Of a stretch of DNA of 43,462 nucleotides, positions 16,832 through 25,475 are shown piece by piece. Both the position numbers and the translations under genes were made by a program. Within the stretch, counting starts at the first letter, position 1. Every line of letters begins with the position of its first letter. The DNA comes from Colwellia sp. D2M02. Lineage in GTDB: Bacteria > Pseudomonadota > Gammaproteobacteria > Enterobacterales > Alteromonadaceae. The stretch is taken from positions 1 to 43,462 of the forward strand of contig NZ_JAHKPW010000072.1 in assembly GCF_018860755.1 (NCBI RefSeq), written 5' to 3'. The notes beneath the pieces were generated by a model, which did no database searches, was not told the DNA's origin, and saw only the letters and a list, made by a program, of their open reading frames with translations.

Positions 16832-17587
16832 ATGAGCAAGTTAACAGGAAAAGTAGCCGTCGTAACTGGTGGTAACAGTGGTATTGGTTTTGAAACGGCT
16901 AAGTCTTTCAAAGCTGCAGGTGCGACCGTTATTATTACCGGTCGTTCACCAGATAAAGTCGCTACTGCAGCATTTGAGTTAGATGTAACAGGTATTGTTG
17001 CAGATGTTAGAGATTTAGCCGCAATCGATGCTTTGGTAAATCAAGTTAAGCAAGACTTTGGACACATTGATATATTATTTGTTAACGCTGGTATTTTTCT
17101 ACCTGCGCCTGTTGGTCAAATTAGCGAAGCGGTATTTGATGATCAAATTAATATTAACCTTAAGGGCGCAATATTCACTACGGAGAAATTTCTTCCTATT
17201 ATGAATGAGGGCGGTGCAATTATTAACCTCTCATCAATTAACGCTTATACAGGAATGCCAACAACAGCGGTTTATGCCGCTTCTAAGGCTGCCTTAAATT
17301 CATATACTCGCACTGCTGCAACTGAATTAGCGCCAAGAAATATTCGGGTTAATGCAATCAATCCAGGCCCTATTTATACGGCTATTTTTGAGAAAACAGG
17401 CATGGAAGAAGCACAGCTCAATGAACTTGCTCAGGCAATTGAAAACCGTGTACCACTAAAACGTTTTGGTCAGCCAGAGGAGGTTGCCAAACTCGCGTTA
17501 TTTTTAGCTTCAGATGATGCATCATTTATCACTGGCGGTGAATATAATATTGATGGCGGTATTAACCTTAACCCTATTTTGTCATAA
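16832..17587 (+). CDS. SDR family NAD(P)-dependent oxidoreductase
   Basis: A 251-residue classical short-chain dehydrogenase/reductase, cytosolic. Visible are the cofactor motif TGGNSGIG (about 13-20), the DVRDL segment, NAG (about 87-89), a catalytic Ser in INLSSINAY and YAASK (catalytic Tyr and Lys, about 150-154), then the INPGPIYT loop. The residue after the second strand is Arg (TGRSPDK), which favours NADP(H); this is inference. Substrate specificity cannot be read. An AAAGGA ribosome site precedes the ATG. It is divergent from the TetR gene and is probably its regulated target. A terminator follows. Confidence 0.94.
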   Translation: MSKLTGKVAVVTGGNSGIGFETAKSFKAAGATVIITGRSPDKVATAAFELDVTGIVADVRDLAAIDALVNQVKQDFGHIDILFVNAGIFLPAPVGQISEAVFDDQININLKGAIFTTEKFLPIMNEGGAIINLSSINAYTGMPTTAVYAASKAALNSYTRTAATELAPRNIRVNAINPGPIYTAIFEKTGMEEAQLNELAQAIENRVPLKRFGQPEEVAKLALFLASDDASFITGGEYNIDGGINLNPILS

Positions 17588-17645
17588 CCTAGGCACTATT
17601 CATAAAATAGTGTCCTGAGCGAGAATAAATTATTGTAAGATAAAC

Positions 17646-17683
17646 AAAGAGCATAACCTTAAATATGAATGGTTATGCTCTTT
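17646..17683. terminator. Terminator after the SDR gene
   Basis: A 13-bp perfect stem (AAAGAGCATAACC / GGTTATGCTCTTT) with a 12-nt loop and flanking A and T residues, 58 bp after the SDR stop and about 40 bp before the next gene. Confidence 0.75.
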
Positions 17684-17725
17684 ATAATAAGGATAATCAT
17701 AAAGTTAATGGCTTAGTGGGGAGTA

Positions 17726-18124
17726 ATGAAAGATTGTAACCAGTGTGGTAAATGTTGCATCAAATATGGTGGTGACAGTCTTGCGGTAACACAAGCTGAG
17801 ATTAACTTATGGGAGCTATTTAACCCTGAAATATTTGAGTATGTTAAAAATAATGATATTTGGTTTGATCCTAAAACAGGGGTAAAGCTAACCCAGTGTC
17901 CATTTTTATACATTGAAGCTAAAAAAAACCTTGATGAGCCAACTAAATATACTTGCAGCATTTATTTAGATAGGCCCGAAGATTGTCGTCATTATCCGAG
18001 TCTTATTGCTGAAATGGTTCGTGATGAATGTGAAATGATTGAAGTGCTTGATATAGCAGATTATAAAAAAGCACAAGAGAGTTTAGATCGTTTAATGAAA
18101 GATAGTCGCCCGCCAGTTTCCTAA
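17726..18124 (+). CDS. YkgJ-type zinc/iron-chelating cysteine cluster protein
   Basis: A 132-residue soluble protein starting with CNQCGKCC (residues 4-11), a CxxCxxCC cluster followed by further Cys at CPFLY, YTCSIY and EDCRHYP. This is the CxxCxxCC/YkgJ family (PF03692), thought to bind Zn or an Fe-S cluster; no reaction is established. The ATG has GGGGAG 5-6 bp upstream. It stands alone between the SDR unit and msrP. The name describes the metal-binding motif rather than a known function. Confidence 0.88.
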   Translation: MKDCNQCGKCCIKYGGDSLAVTQAEINLWELFNPEIFEYVKNNDIWFDPKTGVKLTQCPFLYIEAKKNLDEPTKYTCSIYLDRPEDCRHYPSLIAEMVRDECEMIEVLDIADYKKAQESLDRLMKDSRPPVS

Positions 18125-18261
18125 ATCCACAACAGTGTTGTTCGATTAATCTTGTATTAGTTTGAAAGTTAATTGAGCTTAAACTTCTCTTATTACGTAT
18201 GAGCTTGTTATTTGTTACTACAATAAACTCAACTAACACACTACTTAATGAGGGCTGAGCT

Positions 18262-19278
18262 GTGCTAATAAAAACTCCCCAAAAGTTACAACTTAAAGAG
18301 CAAGACGTTACCCCTGAAAATATTTACTTTAACCGACGAGATATGCTTAAAAAAATGGGTTTTTTAGGTGCTAGCTCTTTATTGGCTTCGGCTGCTGTGA
18401 GTAGTAAGGCTAACGCTATTGAATGGTTTTCCGAGAAAGAAAAAGCGAGCTTCAATCTTGAGCCACTCACATATCAAGCGGATAACAATAACGCTAAGCT
18501 AATACTCACCCCTGAAACTAAAGTGACCACTCATAATAATTTTTACGAGTTTGGTGCGCAAAAGCATCAACCCGCTGAGTTGTCGCAAGGTTTTCAGGTT
18601 AACCCATGGCAGTTAACCATTAGTGGGGAATGTGATAAGCCAATAACTCTTGATTATGACGACTTAACGACAATGTTCACACTTGAGGAGCGAATTTATC
18701 GCTTACGCTGTGTTGAAGCGTGGTCAATGGTTGTGCCATGGATAGGCTTTTCATTAGCTGACTTACTTCGCAAAGTCAGCCCTAATAGTAATGCAAAGTA
18801 TGTACGTTTTGAAACCTTACATGATCCTGAGCAAATGCCAGGGCAACAAAATAGACGTTTAGGTGGCGGTATTAATTACCCTTATGTTGAAGGGTTACGT
18901 TTAGATGAGGCGATGAATCCGTTAGCGCTGATGAGCGTTGGCTTGTATGGGAAAACCCTACCGCCGCAAAATGGCGCGCCAATTCGTTTAGTTGTGCCAT
19001 GGAAGTATGGTTTTAAAAGTATTAAATCAATTGTCAGTATTAAATTGGTCAGTCAGCCGCCAAAAACGACTTGGCAACAATTAGCACCACAAGAGTATGG
19101 CTTTTATGCCAATGTTAACCCTGAGCATGATCATCCTCGTTGGAGTCAAGCTAGCGAGCGCAGAATAACTACCGGCGGATTATTTAGCCGAAACCGTATC
19201 GAAACGTTACCTTTTAATGGCTATGGTGAGCAAGTTGCACATTTATATAAAGGGATGAATTTACGGAAGAATTACTAG
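18262..19278 (+). CDS. msrP: Protein-methionine-sulfoxide reductase catalytic subunit MsrP
   Basis: A periplasmic molybdopterin enzyme that reduces methionine sulfoxide in envelope proteins, taking electrons from MsrQ. The 338-residue protein has a twin-arginine signal ([11 protein letters not shown] about 23-33, hydrophobic core, cut near SKANA at about 52). It has the oxidoreductase molybdopterin fold with the Mo-ligand Cys in [14 protein letters not shown] (about 153). Further conserved segments are [14 protein letters not shown] and [17 protein letters not shown] [10 protein letters not shown], and [20 protein letters not shown]. The GTG start is preceded by a GAGGG site; a later ATG would remove part of the signal. 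msrQ follows 136 bp downstream, completing the system. Confidence 0.96.
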   Translation: MLIKTPQKLQLKEQDVTPENIYFNRRDMLKKMGFLGASSLLASAAVSSKANAIEWFSEKEKASFNLEPLTYQADNNNAKLILTPETKVTTHNNFYEFGAQKHQPAELSQGFQVNPWQLTISGECDKPITLDYDDLTTMFTLEERIYRLRCVEAWSMVVPWIGFSLADLLRKVSPNSNAKYVRFETLHDPEQMPGQQNRRLGGGINYPYVEGLRLDEAMNPLALMSVGLYGKTLPPQNGAPIRLVVPWKYGFKSIKSIVSIKLVSQPPKTTWQQLAPQEYGFYANVNPEHDHPRWSQASERRITTGGLFSRNRIETLPFNGYGEQVAHLYKGMNLRKNY

Positions 19279-19420
19279 GCTACACACTACTCGCCGCGAT
19301 TAAAGCCCTTTTAGCTCGAACAAAAGTTAATCGAAAGATTAACAGCCCCTAAGGTACGATAGATATTTATGCATAAAGTAGTCGGGTGTAACTGAATATG
19401 ACACTAAGTATGAAGTGAGT

Positions 19421-20032
19421 ATGAAAATAAGTATTAAACAAAAAGTATTGTTATTAAAGTTGTTGATACATATTAGCGCTTTTTTACCGCTGGCTTATTT
19501 ATATTATCAAGCTTTAAACGACCAATTAGGTGCTGATCCGGTACAGCGCGTTATTCACTTTACCGGCATAGGTGCGTTTAACTTATTGTTGCTCACTTTA
19601 ACAGTATCACCATTAGCGAAATACTTTAAACGCGGATATTTATTGCAAGTAAGACGCTTATTAGGTCTGTACACTTTTTTTTATGCGCTATTTCATGTAC
19701 TCAACTTTCTAGCCTTTGATTTACAATTTGCTTGGGGGGTATTTATTGGAGAGGTTTTTAAAAGACCTTACATTAGTATTGGTATGGTTGCATTTTTGCT
19801 ATTAAGCGCCTTGGCAATAACCTCACTTAATAGTATTAAGCGAAAAATGGGACGGGCATGGCAAAGTTTACATAACTTTAGTTATCTTATTCTGATACTT
19901 ATCGCGGTACATTTTTACTGGTCAGTTAAGTCTGAAATACTGGTGCCGCTATTTTATGGTTTACTGTCTTTTACCATCTTATTATTTAGATATAAGAAGC
20001 TACAGCAGCTATTTATGCGCTTATTTTCTTAA
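19421..20032 (+). CDS. msrQ: Heme-binding membrane subunit MsrQ
   Basis: A b-type heme inner membrane protein that passes electrons to MsrP. The 203-residue protein has about six membrane helices. Histidines suited to heme ligation lie in the helices (ALFHVLNFLAF, RAWQSLHNFSYL and IAVHFYW), as in the ferric-reductase-like domain family. ATG at 19421 is preferred; a GTG two codons upstream (19415) is equally compatible with the AAG/GTGAG-like ribosome sequence. The gap to msrP is longer than usual but I see no terminator in it, so cotranscription is likely. Confidence 0.95.
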   Translation: MKISIKQKVLLLKLLIHISAFLPLAYLYYQALNDQLGADPVQRVIHFTGIGAFNLLLLTLTVSPLAKYFKRGYLLQVRRLLGLYTFFYALFHVLNFLAFDLQFAWGVFIGEVFKRPYISIGMVAFLLLSALAITSLNSIKRKMGRAWQSLHNFSYLILILIAVHFYWSVKSEILVPLFYGLLSFTILLFRYKKLQQLFMRLFS

Positions 20033-20171
20033 GTTAACTTCAAATTGAGTTAGCGTATTGTTATTAAGCGTAGATATGTGACACTTTATCGTCATAGGGT
20101 TGTTGTTTTTTGTAAAAAAACTTATTGTTGGTTACTTTTTATATTTTCAAGCGACTGCAATAGGAACTCAT

Positions 20172-21617
20172 ATGCAAACTAGCTCAGCTAAATGTAAGCC
20201 GACTCACGCAACCAGAAGCTTTGCGTTAAACGCATTAGCTATTAGCGTTATGTCACTCAGCCTTAGTGCTTGTTTACCCAACGAAAAACAAGACGCTAAA
20301 GTGAGTATCAATAAAAATCCTTACCCAAGCACCTATCAAGCAATGCCATCACAAGCAACTTTGTTAACCAACGCTACCATTTTAACGGGTACGGGCGAGC
20401 GCTTAGACGATGCTGATATTTTATTGGTTGACGGTAAAGTTAAACAGCTAGGTATTGATTTATCAGCCCCCGATGCAACAGTAGTTGATATGCAAGGTAA
20501 ATGGATCACTCCAGGTATTATTGATGTTCACTCACATTTAGGGGTTTACCCTAGTCCACAGGTTGAATCGCATTCAGATGGTAATGAAATGACCTCTCCT
20601 AATACTTCAGAAGTATGGGCAGAGCATAGTGTTTGGCCACAAGACCCTGGTTTTGAAGCAGCGCGTGCTGGCGGTATTACCAGCCTACAAATTCTTCCCG
20701 GCTCTGCAAACTTATTTGGTGGTCGTGGTGTTACGTTACGCAATGTGCCAAGCCAAACTGTGCAAGGCATGAAGTTTGCTGATGCACCTTATGGTTTGAA
20801 AATGGCTTGTGGTGAAAATCCAAAGCGTGTGTATGGTAGCAGAAAAATATTACCATCTACCCGCATGGGTAATGTTGCTGGTTATCGTAGTGCTTGGCTT
20901 GCCGCTACTGAATATAAGCGTGCTTGGGAAAAGTATGAAGCAGATTACGAAGCAGGTAAAAATCCAACTGCGCCAAAACGTGATTTAGAGCTTGATACGT
21001 TAATGGGCGTATTAGACGGAGAAATATTAATACATAACCACTGCTATAAAGCAGAAGAAATGGCGGTTATGATTGATTTATCTAAAGAGTTTAATTATCA
21101 CTCAGGCACATTCCATCACGGTATTGAAGCTTATAAAATTGCTGATTTATTAGCTGAAAATAATAACTGTGCTGCTTTATGGCCAGACTGGTGGGGCTTT
21201 AAAATGGAAGCCTACGATATGGTGGAAGAAAACGTAGCGATTGTTGATGCGGTTAAAAATTCTTGTGCAATTGTTCACTCAGACTCAAGTACTACTATTC
21301 AGCGCTTAAACCAAGAAGCAGCAAAAGTGATGTACCGTGCTAACGACAATGGTTTTGAAATTAAACCTAAAGATGCAATTAAATGGATCACCTATAATGC
21401 GGCTAAATCCTTAGGTATTACTGATGAAGTTGGTAGTTTAGAAGCAGGTAAAAAAGCCGATGTGGTTGTTTGGAGCAGTGATCCGTTTAGTGTTTATGCA
21501 CACGCAGAGCAGGTATTTATTGATGGGGCGAAAGTTTTTGATAAGTTTGATGATAAATATCAAGCGAAAAGTGACTTTTTAATTGGGCAAGAAGCAGCAA
21601 CCCCTGTTTCTCAATAG
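20172..21617 (+). CDS. Exported amidohydrolase (lipoprotein) with intact metal site
   Basis: A 481-residue metal-dependent hydrolase of the amidohydrolase superfamily (imidazolonepropionase-like branch). The N-terminus has a lipoprotein signal with lipobox LSAC about residue 36. Metal ligands are present: HSH (His120, His122) after PGIIDV, His288 in LIHNHC, His315/316 in TFHHG, and Asp371 in VHSDSS. The C-terminal SLEAGKKADVVVWSSDPF is the usual amidohydrolase end. The start at ATG 20172 has AGGA 8 bp upstream; the frame is open 24 codons further to a TTG but with no ribosome site. The substrate (perhaps a cyclic dipeptide, lactam or N-acyl amino acid) cannot be read. It is 24 bp upstream of a degenerate paralogue. 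Confidence 0.88.
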   Translation: MQTSSAKCKPTHATRSFALNALAISVMSLSLSACLPNEKQDAKVSINKNPYPSTYQAMPSQATLLTNATILTGTGERLDDADILLVDGKVKQLGIDLSAPDATVVDMQGKWITPGIIDVHSHLGVYPSPQVESHSDGNEMTSPNTSEVWAEHSVWPQDPGFEAARAGGITSLQILPGSANLFGGRGVTLRNVPSQTVQGMKFADAPYGLKMACGENPKRVYGSRKILPSTRMGNVAGYRSAWLAATEYKRAWEKYEADYEAGKNPTAPKRDLELDTLMGVLDGEILIHNHCYKAEEMAVMIDLSKEFNYHSGTFHHGIEAYKIADLLAENNNCAALWPDWWGFKMEAYDMVEENVAIVDAVKNSCAIVHSDSSTTIQRLNQEAAKVMYRANDNGFEIKPKDAIKWITYNAAKSLGITDEVGSLEAGKKADVVVWSSDPFSVYAHAEQVFIDGAKVFDKFDDKYQAKSDFLIGQEAATPVSQ

Positions 21618-21641
21618 ATACAGACAGACTTAGGAATAATT

Positions 21642-22958
21642 ATGAAACAATCTACATTATTTAATGCTATGTTTTCGAAAGTACCAAGCTTCTCGAAAGT
21701 ATCTAACGGTTTAGGCGTGGTTTTAGTTAGCGGACTTTCTCTTTTATCAAGCCATGCTTATGCGCAGTCTACCGCTATTATTAATGCAACAGTTCACACT
21801 GTGGCAGAGCAAGGCGTTTTATCGGGCGCTGTTGTCATGCTTGATGATGGAAAAATAACCGCGATTTATACCGCTGAAACTGTGCCGAGCAAAATAGAAG
21901 CCGACATTATCGTTGATGCTCAAGGCAATATTTTAACCCCTGGTTTTATTGCTTCAAAAAACTTACTGGGTTTAGTTGAAGTGGGCGCGGTATCTCGCAC
22001 TCGTGATGGCTCAGATAAAAAAGCAGATATTACTTTTGATGCCAGTTTAGCGTTCAACCCTAAATCAACATTAATTCCTTATACGCGTAAAGGTGGAATT
22101 ACCAGTAACGTGGTTATGCCTAATGGTGGTGAAGGGGTGTTAGTAGGGCAAAGCTTTGTTGTTAACCTTTCTGGTGAATTTGATAGTGTTGTTAGCCCTA
22201 ACAATGCTGTTATCGCTCATTTAGGTGCTAAGAGCAAAGGCTCACGTGCTATGTCATTACAAACCTTAGCAAACGAACTAGCAGACGCGCAAAAAGCACT
22301 AACGGAGGCGAGCAAATCTAAAGGAAAGAAAGACAAAACTAAAGAGCTAAAACGTGATCAACAGGTGATTAATTCGGTTGTTAAAGGCGAGAAAACCTTA
22401 CTTGCTTATGCTGATAGAGCAACGGATATTTTGGCTTTATTAAAGCTTAAAGCACAGTACAACCTAGACTTAGTGTTAGTTGGCGCGCGTGATGCCGTGT
22501 TAGTTACCAAGCAAATAGCAGATGCTAATGTACCTGTGATGACCAGCGCACTGGCTAATTTACCTAATAGCTTTGATTCACTACATAGCTCATTAGATAA
22601 TATTGCGATATTAAATGAAGCTGGTATTAAAGTGATTATTGCTACTAGTGGTGAAAGTCATAATATCAACCAGTTACGCTTTGATGCGGGAGTAGCAGTC
22701 GCTAATGGCTTTGATAAGAGCGCAGCGTTAGCGGCCGTTACCGCTAATGTTGCCGATACCTTTAAACTCAATAGCGGCCGTATTGCGGTTGGTAAAAATG
22801 CCGACTTAGTGTTATGGAGCGGAGACCCGTTTGAAATTAGTACTAAAGTTAATTCTATGTGGATTAACGGTGAGCAGGTTTCAACGCAATCACGCCAAGA
22901 TGTTTTACGAGATCGCTATATCAGTAAAAGCGAACTACCTAGAGCATACATTAAATAA
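21642..22958 (+). CDS. Exported amidohydrolase-like protein lacking metal ligands
   Basis: A 438-residue secreted protein (signal peptide, likely cut after SSHAYA near residue 42) with the amidohydrolase fold: an N-terminal small beta domain, ILTPGFIASK, a barrel, and the C-terminal GRIAVGKNADLVLWSGDPFEI. The HxH of its upstream neighbour is replaced by Lys106 and Leu108 (GFIASKNLLG against GIIDVHSHLG). The later His and Asp positions also look lost (LVLVGARDAV, PVMTSALAN, IIATSGES). It is probably a non-catalytic subunit that pairs with the upstream enzyme, or has changed function. A charged Lys/Asp-rich insert (about 218-236) is also present. The genes are 24 bp apart and share a terminator. 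Confidence 0.85.
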   Translation: MKQSTLFNAMFSKVPSFSKVSNGLGVVLVSGLSLLSSHAYAQSTAIINATVHTVAEQGVLSGAVVMLDDGKITAIYTAETVPSKIEADIIVDAQGNILTPGFIASKNLLGLVEVGAVSRTRDGSDKKADITFDASLAFNPKSTLIPYTRKGGITSNVVMPNGGEGVLVGQSFVVNLSGEFDSVVSPNNAVIAHLGAKSKGSRAMSLQTLANELADAQKALTEASKSKGKKDKTKELKRDQQVINSVVKGEKTLLAYADRATDILALLKLKAQYNLDLVLVGARDAVLVTKQIADANVPVMTSALANLPNSFDSLHSSLDNIAILNEAGIKVIIATSGESHNINQLRFDAGVAVANGFDKSAALAAVTANVADTFKLNSGRIAVGKNADLVLWSGDPFEISTKVNSMWINGEQVSTQSRQDVLRDRYISKSELPRAYIK

Positions 22959-22994
22959 TGCGACTATTTTTTACAACATTTTAGTTAACAGATT

Positions 22995-23032
22995 AAGGCA
23001 TTGATAAGTACTATTTATCAATGCCTTGTTTT
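22995..23032 (+). terminator. Terminator of the amidohydrolase pair
   Basis: A 13-bp perfect stem (AAGGCATTGATAA / TTATCAATGCCTT) around a 7-nt loop, followed by GTTTT, 36 bp after the stop of the second amidohydrolase gene. Confidence 0.85.
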
Positions 23033-23089
23033 CCCTCAAAAATATCCCTACTATATTATTAATCATCCCTTGTCTAACAAGTCATTACC

Positions 23090-25351
23090 ATGCGTTTTTT
23101 CGGTCTTGTTTTTTTACTCACATATTGCCCATCCCTTTTTGGTTATGCTGATCCACTTGAGGTCACTGACACTGTTAATGATCAAACAAGACCTAAAATA
23201 GGTTTAGTACTTAGTGGCGGTGGTGCTAAAGGTGCTGCTCATGTTGGCGTTATTAAAGTCTTAGAAGCCAACCGTATTCCCGTAGACTATGTTGTAGGAA
23301 CCAGTATCGGCGCTTATGTTGGTGGTTTATATGCATTAGGTCATAGTGCTCAAGAAGTAGAGCAAATAATGATGAATTTGCCTTGGGATGATAGTTACTC
23401 TGACATGATCCCTCGTGAGTTTTTAAGTATTGAAGATAAAAGGCTCAAAGACAAATACAATATTCCCTTTCGTTTAGGTTATAGCGATGGGCAGTTTAAA
23501 TTACCTAAAGGTTTACTGTTAGGACAAACGGTTCAGCAATTAATGCAACAATCAACTGACCTTATTCCAACTCTTTCGAGTTTTGATTATTTGGCGATAC
23601 CTTATCGTGCTATTGCCAGTGACTTAGCAACGGCACAAATGGTGGTACTCGACTCTGGCAGTTTAGGGAAGGCAATGAAAGCGTCTGCTGCTGTGCCAGG
23701 CATTGTTTCAGCAGTTGAAATTAATGGCAAACTATTAGTCGATGGCGGCATTACTAATAATTTACCTGTTGATGTGATTAAAGAGATGGGCGCCGATATT
23801 GTGATTGCGGTAGATATTGGCTCACCGCTGATCCAAGCAGATGAAATAACGGGTACTTTAGATGTTATTAATCAACTTTCTACTATTTTAACTAACAATA
23901 CCACCTTAGCCCAAAAGCAACATTTAACCGCACAAGATATTTTATTGAGGCCCGCGATTGATGATTTAAGTACAACTGACTTTTCTGTTATGCCACAGGC
24001 TTTGATATTGGGTGAAGCGGTTGCGTTAGAATCCATTGATAAGCTAAAGCAATATAGCGTTAGTGAGTTAGCTTATCAGCAGTACCAGCAACAAAAGCAA
24101 ACGATTGCGGTGCTTGAAACACAAGCAATAGATGAGCCGATTATCGATATTCAATTAAATAATAACTCGAGGGTTAGCGATAATATTATTAAACGCCATT
24201 TTGATGTTGCGCAGGGCGATGTTATTACTAAAGAGCAGCTTAAACAGGCTATTGAGCGAGTATACGGTTTAGATGCTTTTGAGCAAGTTAATGCTGAGTT
24301 TGTTGATACAGCAGAGGGACGCATTATAGTACTTACCACAGAGAAAAAATCTTGGGGACCTAACTTTATCAATATTGGTTTAAGTTTAAAAAGTGACTTT
24401 TCATCGCACTCAATTTTTGCTTTAGATCTTGCATATGTCATGAAAGACCTGACTCCTAATGGTGGTCAGTGGCTTAATGAAGCTAAATTTGGCTGGGAAA
24501 ATGAGTTAGCCACTGAATTTTATCAACCACTCTCACAGCAGCAGCGTTATTTTTTACGTGGTCGGGCACAATACTCACGTGAAAAGTGGGAAGCGACTGA
24601 TACTCGTACAGAGTTAACCAATAAATACTACCGAGGTAATTTATCATTAGGTCTTAACTACGCAGATTACGGCGTGATAGAAAGTGGTTTTACTAAAATA
24701 GATGGTTACTTAAAAAAATCCGACCCAAGAGATGACCATGAGTATGAATACAATTCAACTGGAGGTTATATTAACCTCAATTACGATACGTTAAATAGCA
24801 TTAATTTTCCCACTCATGGTTTTAAGCTATCGTTTGAGGCTTTGCATTTTTATGATGAATATGATCCATTATTAACGGATGAAACTGAAACTGAAACTGA
24901 AACTGAGAGTGAGGCTACCCAGCTAACTTTAGATATTCGTGGCGCATTTGGCTTTAAAAACCATACTTTTGTTGGTATCGGATCATTTGCAACAGTGGTT
25001 ACCGATGGGGATTTTACCGTGCATGTTTCAGAGTTAGGTGGTTTTCTGAATCTGTCAGGGTACCAACAAGATGCGCTTATTGGTGCGCACAAAGTTTTTG
25101 CGGCTTTGGTTTATCAATATGATCTTGGTCGAACTGTTCCTGGTAGCTCAGAATTACCTATTTATGTTGGTACAAGCCTTGAGGCGGGTAATATGTGGCA
25201 TGTAAGCCAGTCGGTAAAATTTAACGATTTAATTACCTCTGGCAGTTTATATCTAGGTACTGATACTAGCTTTGGTCCTGCAGTGCTTGGTGTTGGTTTT
25301 ACAAGTGATGGGGAATATAGTGCGTTTTTTTCGATAGGGAAAAACTGGTGA
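23090..25351 (+). CDS. Patatin-like phospholipase with Omp85-type barrel (type Vd-like)
   Basis: An exported outer membrane protein of 753 residues, with a signal peptide (cut near GYA, about 20). The patatin lipase domain (about 36-330) has the oxyanion loop GGGAKGAA (43-50), nucleophile GTSIG (Ser72) and the catalytic Asp in VDGGITNN (Asp218), so it looks active. A POTRA-like segment follows (about 345-425; DIQLNNNSRVSDNIIKRHF). The end is a C-terminal beta-barrel (about 430-753) typical of PlpD-like autotransporters and RssA-related proteins. The last strand is GEYSAFFSIGKNW. An acidic Thr-Glu repeat lies in a probable surface loop (about 598-606). Lipase release or surface display is inferred from the family. 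Confidence 0.92.
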   Translation: MRFFGLVFLLTYCPSLFGYADPLEVTDTVNDQTRPKIGLVLSGGGAKGAAHVGVIKVLEANRIPVDYVVGTSIGAYVGGLYALGHSAQEVEQIMMNLPWDDSYSDMIPREFLSIEDKRLKDKYNIPFRLGYSDGQFKLPKGLLLGQTVQQLMQQSTDLIPTLSSFDYLAIPYRAIASDLATAQMVVLDSGSLGKAMKASAAVPGIVSAVEINGKLLVDGGITNNLPVDVIKEMGADIVIAVDIGSPLIQADEITGTLDVINQLSTILTNNTTLAQKQHLTAQDILLRPAIDDLSTTDFSVMPQALILGEAVALESIDKLKQYSVSELAYQQYQQQKQTIAVLETQAIDEPIIDIQLNNNSRVSDNIIKRHFDVAQGDVITKEQLKQAIERVYGLDAFEQVNAEFVDTAEGRIIVLTTEKKSWGPNFINIGLSLKSDFSSHSIFALDLAYVMKDLTPNGGQWLNEAKFGWENELATEFYQPLSQQQRYFLRGRAQYSREKWEATDTRTELTNKYYRGNLSLGLNYADYGVIESGFTKIDGYLKKSDPRDDHEYEYNSTGGYINLNYDTLNSINFPTHGFKLSFEALHFYDEYDPLLTDETETETETESEATQLTLDIRGAFGFKNHTFVGIGSFATVVTDGDFTVHVSELGGFLNLSGYQQDALIGAHKVFAALVYQYDLGRTVPGSSELPIYVGTSLEAGNMWHVSQSVKFNDLITSGSLYLGTDTSFGPAVLGVGFTSDGEYSAFFSIGKNW
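24881..24904 (+). repeat. In-frame GAAACT hexamer repeat in the patatin gene
   Basis: Four perfect tandem copies of GAAACT, followed by a degenerate GAGAGT, encode alternating Glu and Thr. Copy changes by slippage would keep the frame and only lengthen or shorten a probable extracellular loop of the barrel. Confidence 0.8.
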
Positions 25352-25475
25352 TTTTCCTGTACCTCGAAATGTTTCATGCTATTAAACACCATTAAAATTT
25401 TTTACAATGAAACTCCCTATGTAATACCTGTAGTAGCCACTATGCGAGATGGGTATAAAGTATAAGTTGAGAGCA

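Noticed and set aside
20100..20171. Longer start of the first amidohydrolase at TTG 20100
   Set aside because: It would place a second hydrophobic stretch before the lipoprotein signal; ATG 20172 has AGGA upstream and gives a normal lipobox signal peptide.
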